A stretch of DNA of 46,987 bases from an uncultured Parasphingopyxis sp. (GCF_937129435.1 NZ_CAKZNF010000036.1:1-46987), one strand, 5' to 3'; positions 8,395-17,010 are shown, counted from the first letter of the stretch. The notes: generated by a model not told the origin, from the letters alone. Translations and numbers: made by a program.

Positions 8395-9126
8395 ATGGCC
8401 AGCCTTCCCAACTCCCCCAACCTCTTCCTCGACGGCGAAAAAGCGGCGTTCGATGAGATCATAGGCGACATCGCGGCGGGTGAGACGAGCGTCTTCGCGC
8501 TGCGGTGCCTGAACCTCACGCCCGCGCCCGATTTGACCGAGACCGTTGCGACCGCCTTCCTCTTCACGAACGCGCTGCTGATGGCGCGCTCGCAGCGGCC
8601 GATCGTCAAGCTCGTCAGCCTCGATATCGCCGACGAGATGCTGCGCTACAGCTATGTGAACAGCTTCCGCGCGCTTTTCGACAGCCAGTTTTCGAGCCTC
8701 GACAATGTCGAGCGCTGGCACGACTATCTCGAAGGCCGCCGCCATATCCCCGATGCGGCGCTGGCCGACGCGCAAAAGGCGATCGAATTCTTCCGCCATG
8801 CGGGAATCAGCCGGTCGGCCAGCTCGCTCCACCGGGCGAACGTCTATCTCGGCACCGAGGGCGTCGCTGCGGGCGAGGATGCCGGCGGCCAGTTCACGAT
8901 CGACGCGACCAATCTCTACGCGCCGCGCATTGCCGGGGCGGAGCAGGCGACGGCCGTCGCGCTCAAGAGTGTGTTCCTGGCCGATGGCGTCAAGGTTCGC
9001 ACCGGGCGCAAGGGCCAGAATGTGATCATCGAACTCGATTGCGCGAAGCTGGAAACCGGGATCGGCAACTGGCTCGACCATGTCGAGCGAATCCTGGCGC
9101 TGGATTTTTACCGTCTAGGCGTCTGA
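8395..9126 (+). CDS. Conserved-looking protein of unknown function
   Basis: The 243-residue soluble protein has no signal peptide, no membrane helix and no motif I recognise. Composition and codon use match its neighbours, so it is a real gene. The N-terminal part (residues 1-130) appears mainly helical, with FLFTNALLMARSQRP and RYSYVNSFRALFDSQF; the C-terminal part has alternating strands with AVALKSVFLADGVKVRTG. It starts 17 bases after an inverted repeat and its 3' end overlaps the convergent cupin gene by 12 bases. No function is proposed. Confidence 0.75.
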   Translation: MASLPNSPNLFLDGEKAAFDEIIGDIAAGETSVFALRCLNLTPAPDLTETVATAFLFTNALLMARSQRPIVKLVSLDIADEMLRYSYVNSFRALFDSQFSSLDNVERWHDYLEGRRHIPDAALADAQKAIEFFRHAGISRSASSLHRANVYLGTEGVAAGEDAGGQFTIDATNLYAPRIAGAEQATAVALKSVFLADGVKVRTGRKGQNVIIELDCAKLETGIGNWLDHVERILALDFYRLGV

Positions 9127-9555
9127 CCCGCCGCCCGGCGACCACCCCTCCGGTGCCAGCGTGAAGCCGGAAAATTCAAACCCCGGCACGACGATACACG
9201 AGACGAGCGCCCAGCCGCGCGGCGCATGTGCGGCCTGCCAGTGAACCGGAGCGATGACATGCTGCGGCCTTTCGCCGCCCGCAATGTCGGGCCCCAACCG
9301 GATCGTTTCGACCGGGCCCTCATTGTCCGGCGCGGTCGACAGGTCGAGCGCATGGCCGCCATGCCAGAGCCAGATCTCTGCGGCATCGACCCTGTGCCAG
9401 TGCGACCGCTCGGCATGATCGAGCAGGAAATAGATCGCGGTCCCACCGGCGCGCTTGCCATCCCGCGCCGGCGCTCTCCATGTTTCGCGGAAGCGGCCGC
9501 CTTCGGGATGCGGTTCGAGGCCCAATGCATCGATCAGCGCCTTCGGATCGTTCAT
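9115..9555 (-). CDS. Cupin family protein (DUF985 / cupin_5)
   Basis: The protein of about 146 residues shows the DUF985 pattern: ALGLEPHPEGGRFRETWR, then GTAIYFLL, SHWHRVDAAEIWLWHGG, which supplies the cupin histidines and glutamate, and a C-terminal CIVVPGFEFSGF. Cupins are small beta-barrels that often bind a metal; the reaction of this subfamily is unknown to me. The ATG at 9555 gives the start expected for the family (MNDPKALI); an upstream start at 9588 would overlap the divergent gene. It is convergent with the unknown gene before it and divergent from the monooxygenase-like gene after it. Confidence 0.88.
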   Translation of the reverse strand: MNDPKALIDALGLEPHPEGGRFRETWRAPARDGKRAGGTAIYFLLDHAERSHWHRVDAAEIWLWHGGHALDLSTAPDNEGPVETIRLGPDIAGGERPQHVIAPVHWQAAHAPRGWALVSCIVVPGFEFSGFTLAPEGWSPGGGSDA

Positions 9556-9587
9556 AGCGTATCGCCCTTTCGCAACAGGAGGCAGCA

Positions 9588-9908
9588 ATGTTCGTCGCAG
9601 TCTATGGATGGCGCGTCCACCCGGGCAAGGAAGAACAGTTCCGCGCGGCCTGGCGACGCGGCACCGAATTGATCTCGCAGAAATATGGCGGCCTCGGATC
9701 GCGGCTGCATCGCGCCGAGGACGGGCGCTTCATCGCGGTCGCCGAATGGCCGGACCGCGAGACGTGGCAGAAGGCGTTCGATGAGAAGATGGCCTATGAC
9801 GAGCCCGAGACCCGCGCCGCCTTTGTCGATGCCGTGGCCGATGCCGGCGATCCGCTGCACCTGATGGAGGTGACAGACGATTTGCTCGGCCTCGATCCTG
9901 GGGCATAA
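9588..9908 (+). CDS. Antibiotic biosynthesis monooxygenase-like (ABM) domain protein
   Basis: The 106-residue protein is a single dimeric alpha-beta ferredoxin-like domain. It starts MFVAVYGWRVHPGKEEQFRA, typical of ABM proteins, and has the middle strand FIAVAEWPDRETWQKAF. Such proteins include small oxygenases and haem- or quinone-modifying enzymes, but many have no known substrate. A near-perfect CAGGAGG ribosome binding site precedes the ATG. It is probably co-transcribed with the DUF72 gene that starts 7 bases after its stop. Confidence 0.82.
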   Translation: MFVAVYGWRVHPGKEEQFRAAWRRGTELISQKYGGLGSRLHRAEDGRFIAVAEWPDRETWQKAFDEKMAYDEPETRAAFVDAVADAGDPLHLMEVTDDLLGLDPGA

Positions 9909-9915
9909 GGCGCTC

Positions 9916-10734
9916 ATGAGCGGAATCATTCGCAGCGGCATCGGCGGCTGGACCTACAAGCCCTGGCGCGAGACCTTCTATCCCGAGGACCTGCGGCAGA
10001 AGGACGAACTGTCCTATGCCGCCTCGAAGCTCGGCACGATCGAAATCAACGGCACCTATTACCGGCTGCAGAAACCCGCGACCTTCGCAAGCTGGGCCGA
10101 AGCCGCGCCCGAGGGATTCCAGTTCGCGATCAAGGCGTCGCGCTATTGCACCAACCGCAAGGACCTGCGCGAGGCGGAAGAGGGGATCGGCAAGTTTCTG
10201 GGCCAGGGCCTGAACGAACTCGGCGACAAGCTCGGCCCGATCCTCTGGCAATTCATGGACTATAAGCAGTTCGATGCCGACGAGTTCGGCGATTTCCTTG
10301 CCATGCTGCCCGAGACGCTGGACGGACGACCGCTGCGCCATGCGCTCGAAGTCCGGCACGAAAGCTTTGCCTGCGCCGAATTCGTCGATCTCGCGCGCCA
10401 GCATAACGCAGCCATCGTCACCGCCGACAGCGACAAATATCCGCTGATATCGGACCAGACGGCCGATTTTTCCTATTGCCGCCTCCTTCGGGCCGTAGCG
10501 GATATCGAAACCGGCTATGCCGCAGGCGATCTCGATATCTGGGCCGATCGCGCGCAGGCATGGTCGCGCGGCGAAGCGGTCGAGATGGCCGGACTCGTCG
10601 GCCCGGCGACGGAACTTGGCGGCAACCGGGACGTCTATCTCTACTTCATCAACGGCGCAAAGGAACGCGCGCCCGCCGCGGCCCTGGCGATGATCGATCG
10701 TGTCGGGCTCGGCCGCGAAAACACAGGAGACTGA
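9916..10734 (+). CDS. DUF72 (YecE-like) family protein
   Basis: The 272-residue protein has the DUF72 signature: GIGGWTYKPWRETFYP at the start, LGTIEINGTYYRLQKPATF, FQFAIKASRYCTNRKDL, LGPILWQF, ALEVRHESF and a terminal DVYLYFINGAKERAP. The fold is a TIM-barrel and the function is uncharacterised. It sits in a likely operon after the ABM gene, and its stop is 2 bases before the start of a small lipoprotein. The length is normal for the family. Confidence 0.9.
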   Translation: MSGIIRSGIGGWTYKPWRETFYPEDLRQKDELSYAASKLGTIEINGTYYRLQKPATFASWAEAAPEGFQFAIKASRYCTNRKDLREAEEGIGKFLGQGLNELGDKLGPILWQFMDYKQFDADEFGDFLAMLPETLDGRPLRHALEVRHESFACAEFVDLARQHNAAIVTADSDKYPLISDQTADFSYCRLLRAVADIETGYAAGDLDIWADRAQAWSRGEAVEMAGLVGPATELGGNRDVYLYFINGAKERAPAAALAMIDRVGLGRENTGD

Positions 10735-10736
10735 TC

Positions 10737-11195
10737 ATGCGCATGCCCGCTATCGCCACAGCTCTCGCCCTTGGCCTTGCCGCTTGTTCGGGCGGCGATT
10801 CCGACACCGATGAGCGCGGCACCGCCGAGAACAGCGCCGCGATGCCCGGAGCACCCCAGGCCGCGGCCGAGCCCCCAGAAGCCGAAGAGACTGAACTCGC
10901 GGCCATGCCCGAGAAGTTTCGCGGCGAATGGGATCTCAGTGAGGCGGACTGCGCCGGTTCGGGCAGCGACATGCACCTGACGATCGAAGCGGACCGGGTC
11001 GAATATTATGAAAGCGCCGCCGAACTGACGCAGTTGATGCAGACCGCACCGGGCACCGTCACCGCCGAACATGCGTTCAGCGGCGAGGGCGAGCAATGGA
11101 CCGAGACCATCGCCTATGAACTGAGCGAGGACGGCGAGCGGCTGACGGTGACGACGCCGCAAGGCGATCTCACGATCCGCGTGCGCTGCGCATAG
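10737..11195 (+). CDS. Putative lipoprotein, unknown function
   Basis: The 152-residue protein has a short signal, MRMPAIATALALGLAACSGG, with LAAC as the lipobox. A low-complexity acidic and Ala/Pro linker (about residues 20-60) leads to a compact domain beginning FRGEWDLSEADCAGSGSD and ending LTIRVRCA. Two cysteines in this domain could form a disulfide. The pattern 'mature domain measures a threshold of EWD...' resembles small lipoproteins common in sphingomonads, but I cannot name it. A CAGGAGA lies 6 bases before the start, inside the end of the DUF72 gene, suggesting coupling. Confidence 0.75.
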   Translation: MRMPAIATALALGLAACSGGDSDTDERGTAENSAAMPGAPQAAAEPPEAEETELAAMPEKFRGEWDLSEADCAGSGSDMHLTIEADRVEYYESAAELTQLMQTAPGTVTAEHAFSGEGEQWTETIAYELSEDGERLTVTTPQGDLTIRVRCA

Positions 11196-11293
11196 GCGAG
11201 ACGGTTAAATCCCGATTACCGGTATTTCTTGCGAAAGGCGAAGCAATGCCCGGCTAGGGAATAGCCGACGCCCCAGAAGGAACGCCGCCAATC

Positions 11294-11524
11294 ATGGCCC
11301 ATTCGGAATCCCCCATCTATATGTCTTACCGGCTTGCGGGCGCCGTTTCCGCTGGACGCAAGCGGCGCGGCGCGGCTGAAAACCGCGAAGAAGTGCTGGC
11401 CCGGCTGCTCAAGAAGCGGGCCGCCGCGCATCGCGCCGGGCTGACCGATCTGGAACGGATCATGCGCGACCAGATCGAATGGTCGCTGCCCGTCAAATCG
11501 CCCAAAGAAGACGCATCCGTCTGA
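11294..11524 (+). CDS. Small basic protein, unknown function
   Basis: The 76-residue protein is rich in arginine, lysine and alanine, with a likely helix ENREEVLARLLKKRAAAHRAG followed by LTDLERIMRDQIEW. No known domain was recognised. It could be a small nucleic-acid-binding or regulatory protein, but that is a guess from composition. GAAGGAACG upstream may serve as ribosome binding site. It stands alone before the structured leader of the TonB-dependent receptor. Confidence 0.5.
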   Translation: MAHSESPIYMSYRLAGAVSAGRKRRGAAENREEVLARLLKKRAAAHRAGLTDLERIMRDQIEWSLPVKSPKEDASV

Positions 11525-11583
11525 TACGACGAGTCGCCTGTCGGCGCTACTACGACATTTGTCGAACACCGACCGCATTCGGT

Positions 11584-11671
11584 CGTAAAGCATTGCGGCA
11601 AAGCTTTACGCGGCGCATCGCATCGTCAAAGGCCCCCTTGGCAACAAGAACGATAATTTCAAAGGGGGCCT
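11584..11671 (+). promoter_or_regulatory. Structured leader sequestering the receptor's ribosome binding site
   Basis: Two perfect inverted repeats lie in the leader of the receptor gene. The first pairs CGTAAAGC (11584-11591) with GCTTTACG (11603-11610). The second pairs AGGCCCCCTT (11630-11639) with AAGGGGGCCT (11662-11671) around a 22-base loop. The second stem contains the AAGGGGG that should bind the ribosome for the GTG at 11676. In the folded state translation should therefore be blocked. What would open it (small RNA, protein, heat) is not visible. Confidence 0.6.
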
Positions 11672-11675
11672 GTCG

Positions 11676-13763
11676 GTGCGTTTGCGTTATTTCCTGCTGT
11701 CGGGATCGATGATTGCGGCTTCGGCTCAGGGCCAGGCCGTCGAAACGCCGCCCGCGGAGACCGGGGACGCGCCGCCTCCGGTCGCGACGCCAGTGCCCGG
11801 TGGAGGGCGCGATTTCACCCCCGCCGATTTCGCCCGATTTTCCCCGACCACGGCGCTCGACATGGTGCAGCAGGTTCCGGGCTTCCAGATCCAGGAAGCC
11901 GAGGACCGGCGCGGTCTGGGACAGGGCGGCGCCAATGTCCTGATCAACGGCGAGCGCGTTTCGGGCAAGTCGAACGACGCCGTCACTGCGCTGCGCCGCA
12001 TCTCGGCGAGCAACGTCACCCGGATCGAGCTGCGCGACGCGGCAACGCTCGATATTCCGGGCCTGTCGGGTCAGGTTGTGAACATCGTCGCCGAAACCGG
12101 CGCGGTCAGCGGGAATTTCTCCTGGCGCCCGCAGTTCCGCGCCCACAATACCAGCCCGCGGCTTTACTCGGGCGAAATATCGGTGACCGGCGGAGTGGGT
12201 CCCGTCGACTATACGCTGAGCCTTTCGAACACCAACGACTCCTTCCGCAGCGGCAATGACGGCATCGAGCGGGTCTTCGACGGCTTCGGAAACCAGATCG
12301 ACGAGCGATATGAGGTACTGACCGTCAGCGGGGACAGGCCCCGCCTCGCCGGCAGCTTCCGCATCGACGGACCCGGCAGTTCGGTCGGCAATCTCAACCT
12401 GTCCTATGAGCGCTATTATTTCGGCGCCCGCGAGGAATCGGAGCGATCTTTTCCCGGCACGGTCGATCGTTTCCGGCTGTTCCGCGAGGGCGAGGATGAA
12501 TGGAACTACGAGATCGGCGGCGATTTCGAGTTTGCGCTCGGTCCTGGACGGCTCAAACTGATCGGACTGAGGAGCTTCGAGCACAGCCCCTATTTTCAAA
12601 GCGTCGTCACCGATTTCGCCGACGGGACGCCGTCGGTCGGCAGCCGCTTCGAACAAGTGGGCGACGAAGCCGAGACGATCCTGCGCAGCGAATATAGCTG
12701 GAGCATGGGCGGAGACTGGCAGATTTCGCTCGAAGGTGCGCGCAACACGCTCGACGTCGAATCCCGGCTGTTCAATCTCGATATGAACGGCGACTTCATC
12801 GAGGTGCCGCTGCCCGGCGGATCGGCGCGGGTGAACGAGGATCGGGCGGAAGCCAACATCACTTACGGACGCCCGCTTTCCGAAGATCTGACGCTGCAGG
12901 TCTCGCTTGGCGGCGAATATTCGGAGATCAGCCAGACGGGCGCCGGCGGCCTGACGCGCAGTTTCTACCGGCCGAAGGGATTTGCCTCACTGGCCTGGTC
13001 GGTCAGCGATACGCTCGATCTGCGCGCCCGAGTGGAGCGCGAAGTCGGCCAGCTCAACTTTTTCGACTTCGTCGCGAGCGTCAACGTCGGTTCCGACAGC
13101 GAGGATGCGAGCAACCCCAATCTGGTCCCGCCGCAAAGCTGGAATTTCGAGGTCGAAGGCACGCAGCAACTGGGGCCTTGGGGCTCGGTCACGGCGCGCA
13201 TCTTCTACGAATCGATTACCGACATCGTCGACCAGATTCCGCTGAGCCCGACCGCACAGGCTCCGGGCAATATCGACAGCGCGCGGCGCATGGGCTTCGA
13301 ATGGAACAGCACGTTCAATTTCGATCCGATCGGCCTTCGCGGTGCCAAACTCGACATCGAGGCCATCGTCCAGCGCACCCGGCTCGACGATCCTTTGACC
13401 GGCCTGTCGCGGCCCGACAGTTCCGAACGCGAGCATTATATCGAAGCCGAATTCCGGCACGATATTCCGGACACCGACATCGCCTATGGATTCGAGTTCG
13501 AAAGCTATAACGAGGCGCTCGACTTCCGGCTCGATCAGCTCGGTCAGTACCGCCAGAGCAGCGCCTTTGTCGGCGCCTATGTGGAACACAAGGACGTTTT
13601 CGGATTGAGGGTTCGAGGATCGGTGTTCAACCTGATCGGCAATCGCGACGATTATCGCCGCATCACCTATGTCGATCGCCGCGACGGGCCCGTCGACTTC
13701 ATCGAGGATCGCTCGCGCCGGATCGGCCCGATCTTTACCTTCACGATCAGCGGCAGCTTCTAG
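11676..13763 (+). CDS. TonB-dependent outer membrane receptor
   Basis: The 695-residue protein has an N-terminal signal (about residues 1-20), a proline-rich linker, a plug domain (about 45-150) with TALDMVQQVPGFQIQ and GANVLINGERVSGKSNDAV, and a long C-terminal beta-barrel that ends FTFTISGSF with the terminal phenylalanine typical of BAM substrates. It takes up an unknown ligand by TonB energy. It starts with GTG; AAAGGGGG is correctly spaced but lies in a hairpin. No TonB box could be named with certainty. The gene ends in a 4-base overlap with an antisense regulator-like gene. It resembles the compact receptors of sphingomonads whose substrates may be peptides or sugars; ligand unknown. 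Confidence 0.9.
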   Translation: MRLRYFLLSGSMIAASAQGQAVETPPAETGDAPPPVATPVPGGGRDFTPADFARFSPTTALDMVQQVPGFQIQEAEDRRGLGQGGANVLINGERVSGKSNDAVTALRRISASNVTRIELRDAATLDIPGLSGQVVNIVAETGAVSGNFSWRPQFRAHNTSPRLYSGEISVTGGVGPVDYTLSLSNTNDSFRSGNDGIERVFDGFGNQIDERYEVLTVSGDRPRLAGSFRIDGPGSSVGNLNLSYERYYFGAREESERSFPGTVDRFRLFREGEDEWNYEIGGDFEFALGPGRLKLIGLRSFEHSPYFQSVVTDFADGTPSVGSRFEQVGDEAETILRSEYSWSMGGDWQISLEGARNTLDVESRLFNLDMNGDFIEVPLPGGSARVNEDRAEANITYGRPLSEDLTLQVSLGGEYSEISQTGAGGLTRSFYRPKGFASLAWSVSDTLDLRARVEREVGQLNFFDFVASVNVGSDSEDASNPNLVPPQSWNFEVEGTQQLGPWGSVTARIFYESITDIVDQIPLSPTAQAPGNIDSARRMGFEWNSTFNFDPIGLRGAKLDIEAIVQRTRLDDPLTGLSRPDSSEREHYIEAEFRHDIPDTDIAYGFEFESYNEALDFRLDQLGQYRQSSAFVGAYVEHKDVFGLRVRGSVFNLIGNRDDYRRITYVDRRDGPVDFIEDRSRRIGPIFTFTISGSF

Positions 13764-14317
13764 GCGAGCCTGCCGCCACTGAACTGGAGAATCGCCAGAA
13801 CGAGAGCGATCGCTGCAAAAACCGAGGCCGCCAGCCGCCAGAGGCGAAGCTGTTCGCGGATCGGCCGGTCTGCGTCGGGCAACATCGGCGCGTCCGTCTG
13901 CGTGGCATCGATCTCGGCCTCGATATCGCCCGTCCCGGTTTCATCGGTTGGCGCTTCCTCTTCGGTGCCGAAGGAGACGGCGTAGCCGCCCTTGGGGATT
14001 GCAAAACGCAACGGCCCGGATTCGCCATTTTCTTCGTAAAACTCGTCGAGCAGCCCCCGTAGCCGGCCCACCTGCACACGCGGATAGGCATCGCTTTGCG
14101 CATCGAAGGTCGGCGGCTTCCCCAGTGCATCGACGGCGATCGTATAGGCCTTGAGCCGGCCGCCACGCCCGGCAAGCGTTTCCGACACGAGGAAACCGAA
14201 CAATTTGCGCATGACCGGTGAACGGCGGAATTGGCGCGCGGCGAAGATTCGCACCATTTCCTCGCGCAGATCTTCGGCGTCGCCGAAATCGGGAATATGG
14301 TCGCGGGAATTGGGCAT
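13760..14317 (-). CDS. Membrane-anchored winged-helix-like protein
   Basis: The N-terminal 110 residues match a module seen at the start of some sphingomonad regulators and TPR proteins: FRRSPVMRKLFGFLVSETLA, then RLKAYTIAVDALGKPPTF, DAYPRVQVGRLRGLLDEFY and RFAIPKGGYAVSF. It is thought to be a winged-helix or related DNA-binding fold. Here it is followed by an acidic linker and a single C-terminal transmembrane helix (about residues 160-182, ending FSGGRLA), so the product would be tail-anchored with the DNA-binding part in the cytoplasm. Related proteins usually continue with TPR or effector domains; this one stops after the helix. It is convergent with, and overlaps by 4 bases, the receptor gene. 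Confidence 0.75.
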   Translation of the reverse strand: MPNSRDHIPDFGDAEDLREEMVRIFAARQFRRSPVMRKLFGFLVSETLAGRGGRLKAYTIAVDALGKPPTFDAQSDAYPRVQVGRLRGLLDEFYEENGESGPLRFAIPKGGYAVSFGTEEEAPTDETGTGDIEAEIDATQTDAPMLPDADRPIREQLRLWRLAASVFAAIALVLAILQFSGGRLA

Positions 14318-14345
14318 GGGGGGACCGCCAATCGTCTTTCTCTGC

Positions 14346-14368
14346 TGTTACCGCACATGTTACGGTAA
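14346..14368. promoter_or_regulatory. Inverted/direct repeat upstream of the winged-helix gene
   Basis: TTACCG (14348-14353) and CGGTAA (14363-14368) form a perfect inverted repeat 31 bases before the start of the minus-strand winged-helix gene. The same stretch has TGTTAC twice with a 12-base period (14346 and 14358), and its complement GTAACA recurs at 14444. These may be operator half-sites for this gene or for the divergent secreted-protein gene. This is inference from symmetry only. Confidence 0.35.
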
Positions 14369-14495
14369 TCGGCTTAGAAGAACGTTAACTCCCAATATCG
14401 GCAAGCAACTGCGGAATGGGGCGTTCGAACAGGGGATTTTGGCGTAACATCGGGAATTTTCGCCGAAACATCTGCGGTCCTCGCGCGTCGTTCCG

Positions 14496-14822
14496 ATGAT
14501 GTCCCCCGCATCCACACATATCACCCCCGCTCTCAGGAGCTTTTTGCGTCTCGCCGCGATCGGCGCGCTGCTGGTGCTTGCGTTGCTGCTGATGGCGCCC
14601 GCCAAAGCGGCAAGCCAGGCTGCCGGCGCATCGGCACACGCGACCGCGAGCGTGACCATCGAACGCCCGGCGGTGATCAGGAGCGAACGACTGTTCGAGA
14701 CGAACCGTTGGATAGACACGGCGGGCGAAAACACCCGCCCGCCCGCCGGCCAACGCGAGCGTCCGTGCATCGAAGACAGCGCGTCCGCGCAGTGTCGGCT
14801 GGTGATTTACGACCTGCCCTAG
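14496..14822 (+). CDS. Small exported or membrane protein, unknown
   Basis: The 108-residue protein has a hydrophobic segment FLRLAAIGALLVLALLLMAP (about residues 16-35) followed by AKA, so it may be a cleaved signal peptide or a single anchor. The remaining 70 residues include ATASVTIERPAVI and a C-terminal pair of cysteines in PCIEDSASAQCRLVIYDLP that could form a disulfide in the periplasm. No family is recognised. A long open frame on the opposite strand is judged a shadow. The ribosome binding site is not obvious. Confidence 0.6.
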   Translation: MMSPASTHITPALRSFLRLAAIGALLVLALLLMAPAKAASQAAGASAHATASVTIERPAVIRSERLFETNRWIDTAGENTRPPAGQRERPCIEDSASAQCRLVIYDLP

Positions 14823-14853
14823 GCAGCGCGATTTTAGGCTATCGGAAAATCAA

Positions 14854-15084
14854 TCAGCTCGCGGTGCGACGCTGAATGCGCTCGGCCATTTGCGGCGAGA
14901 TCGAGCGGCATTGCGCGACGACCATGGGATAGGGGGCCTCGATATTCGCCTCGAGCATCGAATCGCTGTCCGCCATGCATTCGATTTCGCTGCGATAGAC
15001 CGATTCGCGGCTCGCAATGTCTTCGCACATGACCGCACCGTCGCCGCAGCCCATGATGGCAAGAATGAAATAACCCGGACCCAT
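14854..15084 (-). CDS. Small conserved-type protein, unknown
   Basis: The 76-residue protein begins MGPGYFILAIMGCGDG and contains four cysteines, one of them in GDGAVMCEDI and others in EIECMAD and VAQCRS. Small proteins that start this way are familiar to me from sphingomonads, where they are uncharacterised and may be exported. Spacing of the cysteines would allow two disulfides. AGGGAAAGG lies 5 bases before the ATG. It is divergent from the ABC exporter gene. Confidence 0.65.
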   Translation of the reverse strand: MGPGYFILAIMGCGDGAVMCEDIASRESVYRSEIECMADSDSMLEANIEAPYPMVVAQCRSISPQMAERIQRRTAS

Positions 15085-15194
15085 TTTATGCTTCCTTTCC
15101 CTGAATTTAGGAAAGCATAGCGCCGCGATTTGTTCCGCCTGTGCCAGAGCGCACAGTTCTGGCCGTTCGGTGAAAAAGCGCTATTGAGTCGCCG

Positions 15195-17003
15195 ATGCCG
15201 CCCGACCTTCCCTCCGACGACGATCGCCGACAGCCCGGCTGGTCGGTGCTGCGACGTTTCCTGCCCTTTCTGTGGCCGCGCGACGATGCGACGCTGCGGC
15301 GCCGCGTCATCGGCGCCTTCGCGCTCGTGCTCTGCGCCAAGGCGGTCGTGCTGCTGATGCCCTTTGCCTACAAGGCGGTGATCGACAGCATGGACGGCGA
15401 GAACGATCCCGCCGTCATGCTCGCCATCGCTCTCGTCGGCGCCTATGCGGGCGCGCGTTTCGGCGGCGTGGTGTTCGACAACCTTCGCAATGTCGTCTTC
15501 GAGCGCGTCGGCCAGACGGCGGCGCGGCGGCTGACCGAGAATGTCTTCGCACATCTCCACAGCCTCGGCCTGCGCTATCATCTCGATCGCAAGACGGGCG
15601 GCGTCACCAAGATCATCGAACGCGGCACCAAGAGCATCGACACGATGCTCTACTTCCTGCTTTTCAACATCGCGCCGACGGCGGTCGAGCTGCTCGCCGT
15701 CTGCATCATCTTCTGGATCAAGTTCGGCTTCGGCCTTGTTGCCGTCACGCTCGTCGTCATCGCCATCTACATCACCTTCACATGGGCCGTGACGCGGTGG
15801 CGGACGCAGCTTCGGCGCAACATGGTCGATCTCGACACCACCGCCTACAGCCACGCCGTCGACAGCTTGCTCAATTTCGAGACGGTGAAATATTTTAACG
15901 CCGAAGCGCGCGAGGCGCAGCGGTTTGGCAACGCGATTCACAGCTGGGCCAATGCCGCGGTGAAGAGCGAGAACAGCCTGGCGCTGCTCAATGTCGGCCA
16001 GGCGCTGCTGCTCAACGCCATGATGGCGGGCGCCATGGGTTATACCGTCTGGGGCTGGAGCCAGGGGATGTTCACGGTCGGCGACGTCGTGCTCGTCAAC
16101 GCGCTGCTGATGCAGCTTTTTCGCCCACTCGATTTCCTCGGGACCGTCTACCGTACCATTCAACAGGGCCTCATTGACATGGAGGCGATGTTCAACCTGA
16201 TCGATACGCCGGCCGAGATCGTCGATGCAGAAGGCGCGAAGCCGCTGGTCGTCGACACAGGCGCGATCCGGTTCGAGAATGTGCGCTTCGGCTACGATCC
16301 GGAACGGCCGGTGCTCGAAGGGTTCGACCTCAATGTCGCGCCGGGCGCCACCGTCGCCATTGTCGGCCCGTCGGGCGCGGGCAAGTCGACGATCGCGCGG
16401 CTGCTGTTCCGCTTCTACGATCTCGACGCCGGGCGTATCCTGATCGACGGGCAGGACATTGCCACGGTCCGCCAATCGAGCCTGCGCGCGGCGATCGGTA
16501 TCGTTCCGCAGGATACGGTGCTGTTCAACGACACGATCGGTTACAACATCGCCTATGGCCGCGACGGCGCGACACAGGCGGAGATCGAAGCGGCGGCGCA
16601 TGGCGCGGCGATCCACGGCTTCGTCGAAGGTCTGCCGGAGGGCTATGACACCCGCGTCGGCGAGCGCGGCCTGAAGCTGTCCGGCGGCGAGAAGCAGCGC
16701 GTCGCCGTCGCCCGCGCCTTGCTCAAGGACCCGCCGATATTGATCCTGGATGAAGCGACGAGCGCGCTCGATTCGCGCACCGAGGCCAATATCCAGGCGA
16801 CGCTCGAACGCGCCGAGCGCGGCCGCACGAGCATCGTTATCGCGCACCGGCTCTCCACCGTCGTCAATGCCGACGAGATCGTCGTGCTGGAGGCCGGGCG
16901 GATCGCGGAGCGCGGGCGCCATGCCGCCCTGCTCGCACGCGACGGGCTCTATGCCGAAATGTGGGCGCGGCAGCGGGAAGAGCGGGAGGCCGTCGCTACC
17001 TAG
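15195..17003 (+). CDS. Atm1-type ABC exporter (permease-ATPase half transporter)
   Basis: The 602-residue half transporter has six membrane helices in residues 30-320 and a C-terminal ATPase. The Walker A is GPSGAGKST, the signature LSGGEKQRVAVARALL, the Walker B ILILDEATSALD, and the H-loop IVIAHRLSTV. Length and the LNFETVKYFNAE segment fit the Atm1/HMT1 group, for which the Novosphingobium Atm1 is the structural model: export of glutathione conjugates or metal-thiol species across the inner membrane. It works as a homodimer. It is monocistronic, ends before a REP-like element and starts at ATG 15195, although no strong ribosome binding site is visible. Confidence 0.93.
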   Translation: MPPDLPSDDDRRQPGWSVLRRFLPFLWPRDDATLRRRVIGAFALVLCAKAVVLLMPFAYKAVIDSMDGENDPAVMLAIALVGAYAGARFGGVVFDNLRNVVFERVGQTAARRLTENVFAHLHSLGLRYHLDRKTGGVTKIIERGTKSIDTMLYFLLFNIAPTAVELLAVCIIFWIKFGFGLVAVTLVVIAIYITFTWAVTRWRTQLRRNMVDLDTTAYSHAVDSLLNFETVKYFNAEAREAQRFGNAIHSWANAAVKSENSLALLNVGQALLLNAMMAGAMGYTVWGWSQGMFTVGDVVLVNALLMQLFRPLDFLGTVYRTIQQGLIDMEAMFNLIDTPAEIVDAEGAKPLVVDTGAIRFENVRFGYDPERPVLEGFDLNVAPGATVAIVGPSGAGKSTIARLLFRFYDLDAGRILIDGQDIATVRQSSLRAAIGIVPQDTVLFNDTIGYNIAYGRDGATQAEIEAAAHGAAIHGFVEGLPEGYDTRVGERGLKLSGGEKQRVAVARALLKDPPILILDEATSALDSRTEANIQATLERAERGRTSIVIAHRLSTVVNADEIVVLEAGRIAERGRHAALLARDGLYAEMWARQREEREAVAT

Positions 17004-17010
17004 CCGTCGC

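Noticed and set aside
14385..14753. Minus-strand open frames of 122-136 codons opposite the small exported protein
   Set aside because: The plus-strand product has a clear signal segment and a plausible periplasmic tail; the minus frames are arginine-rich shadows.
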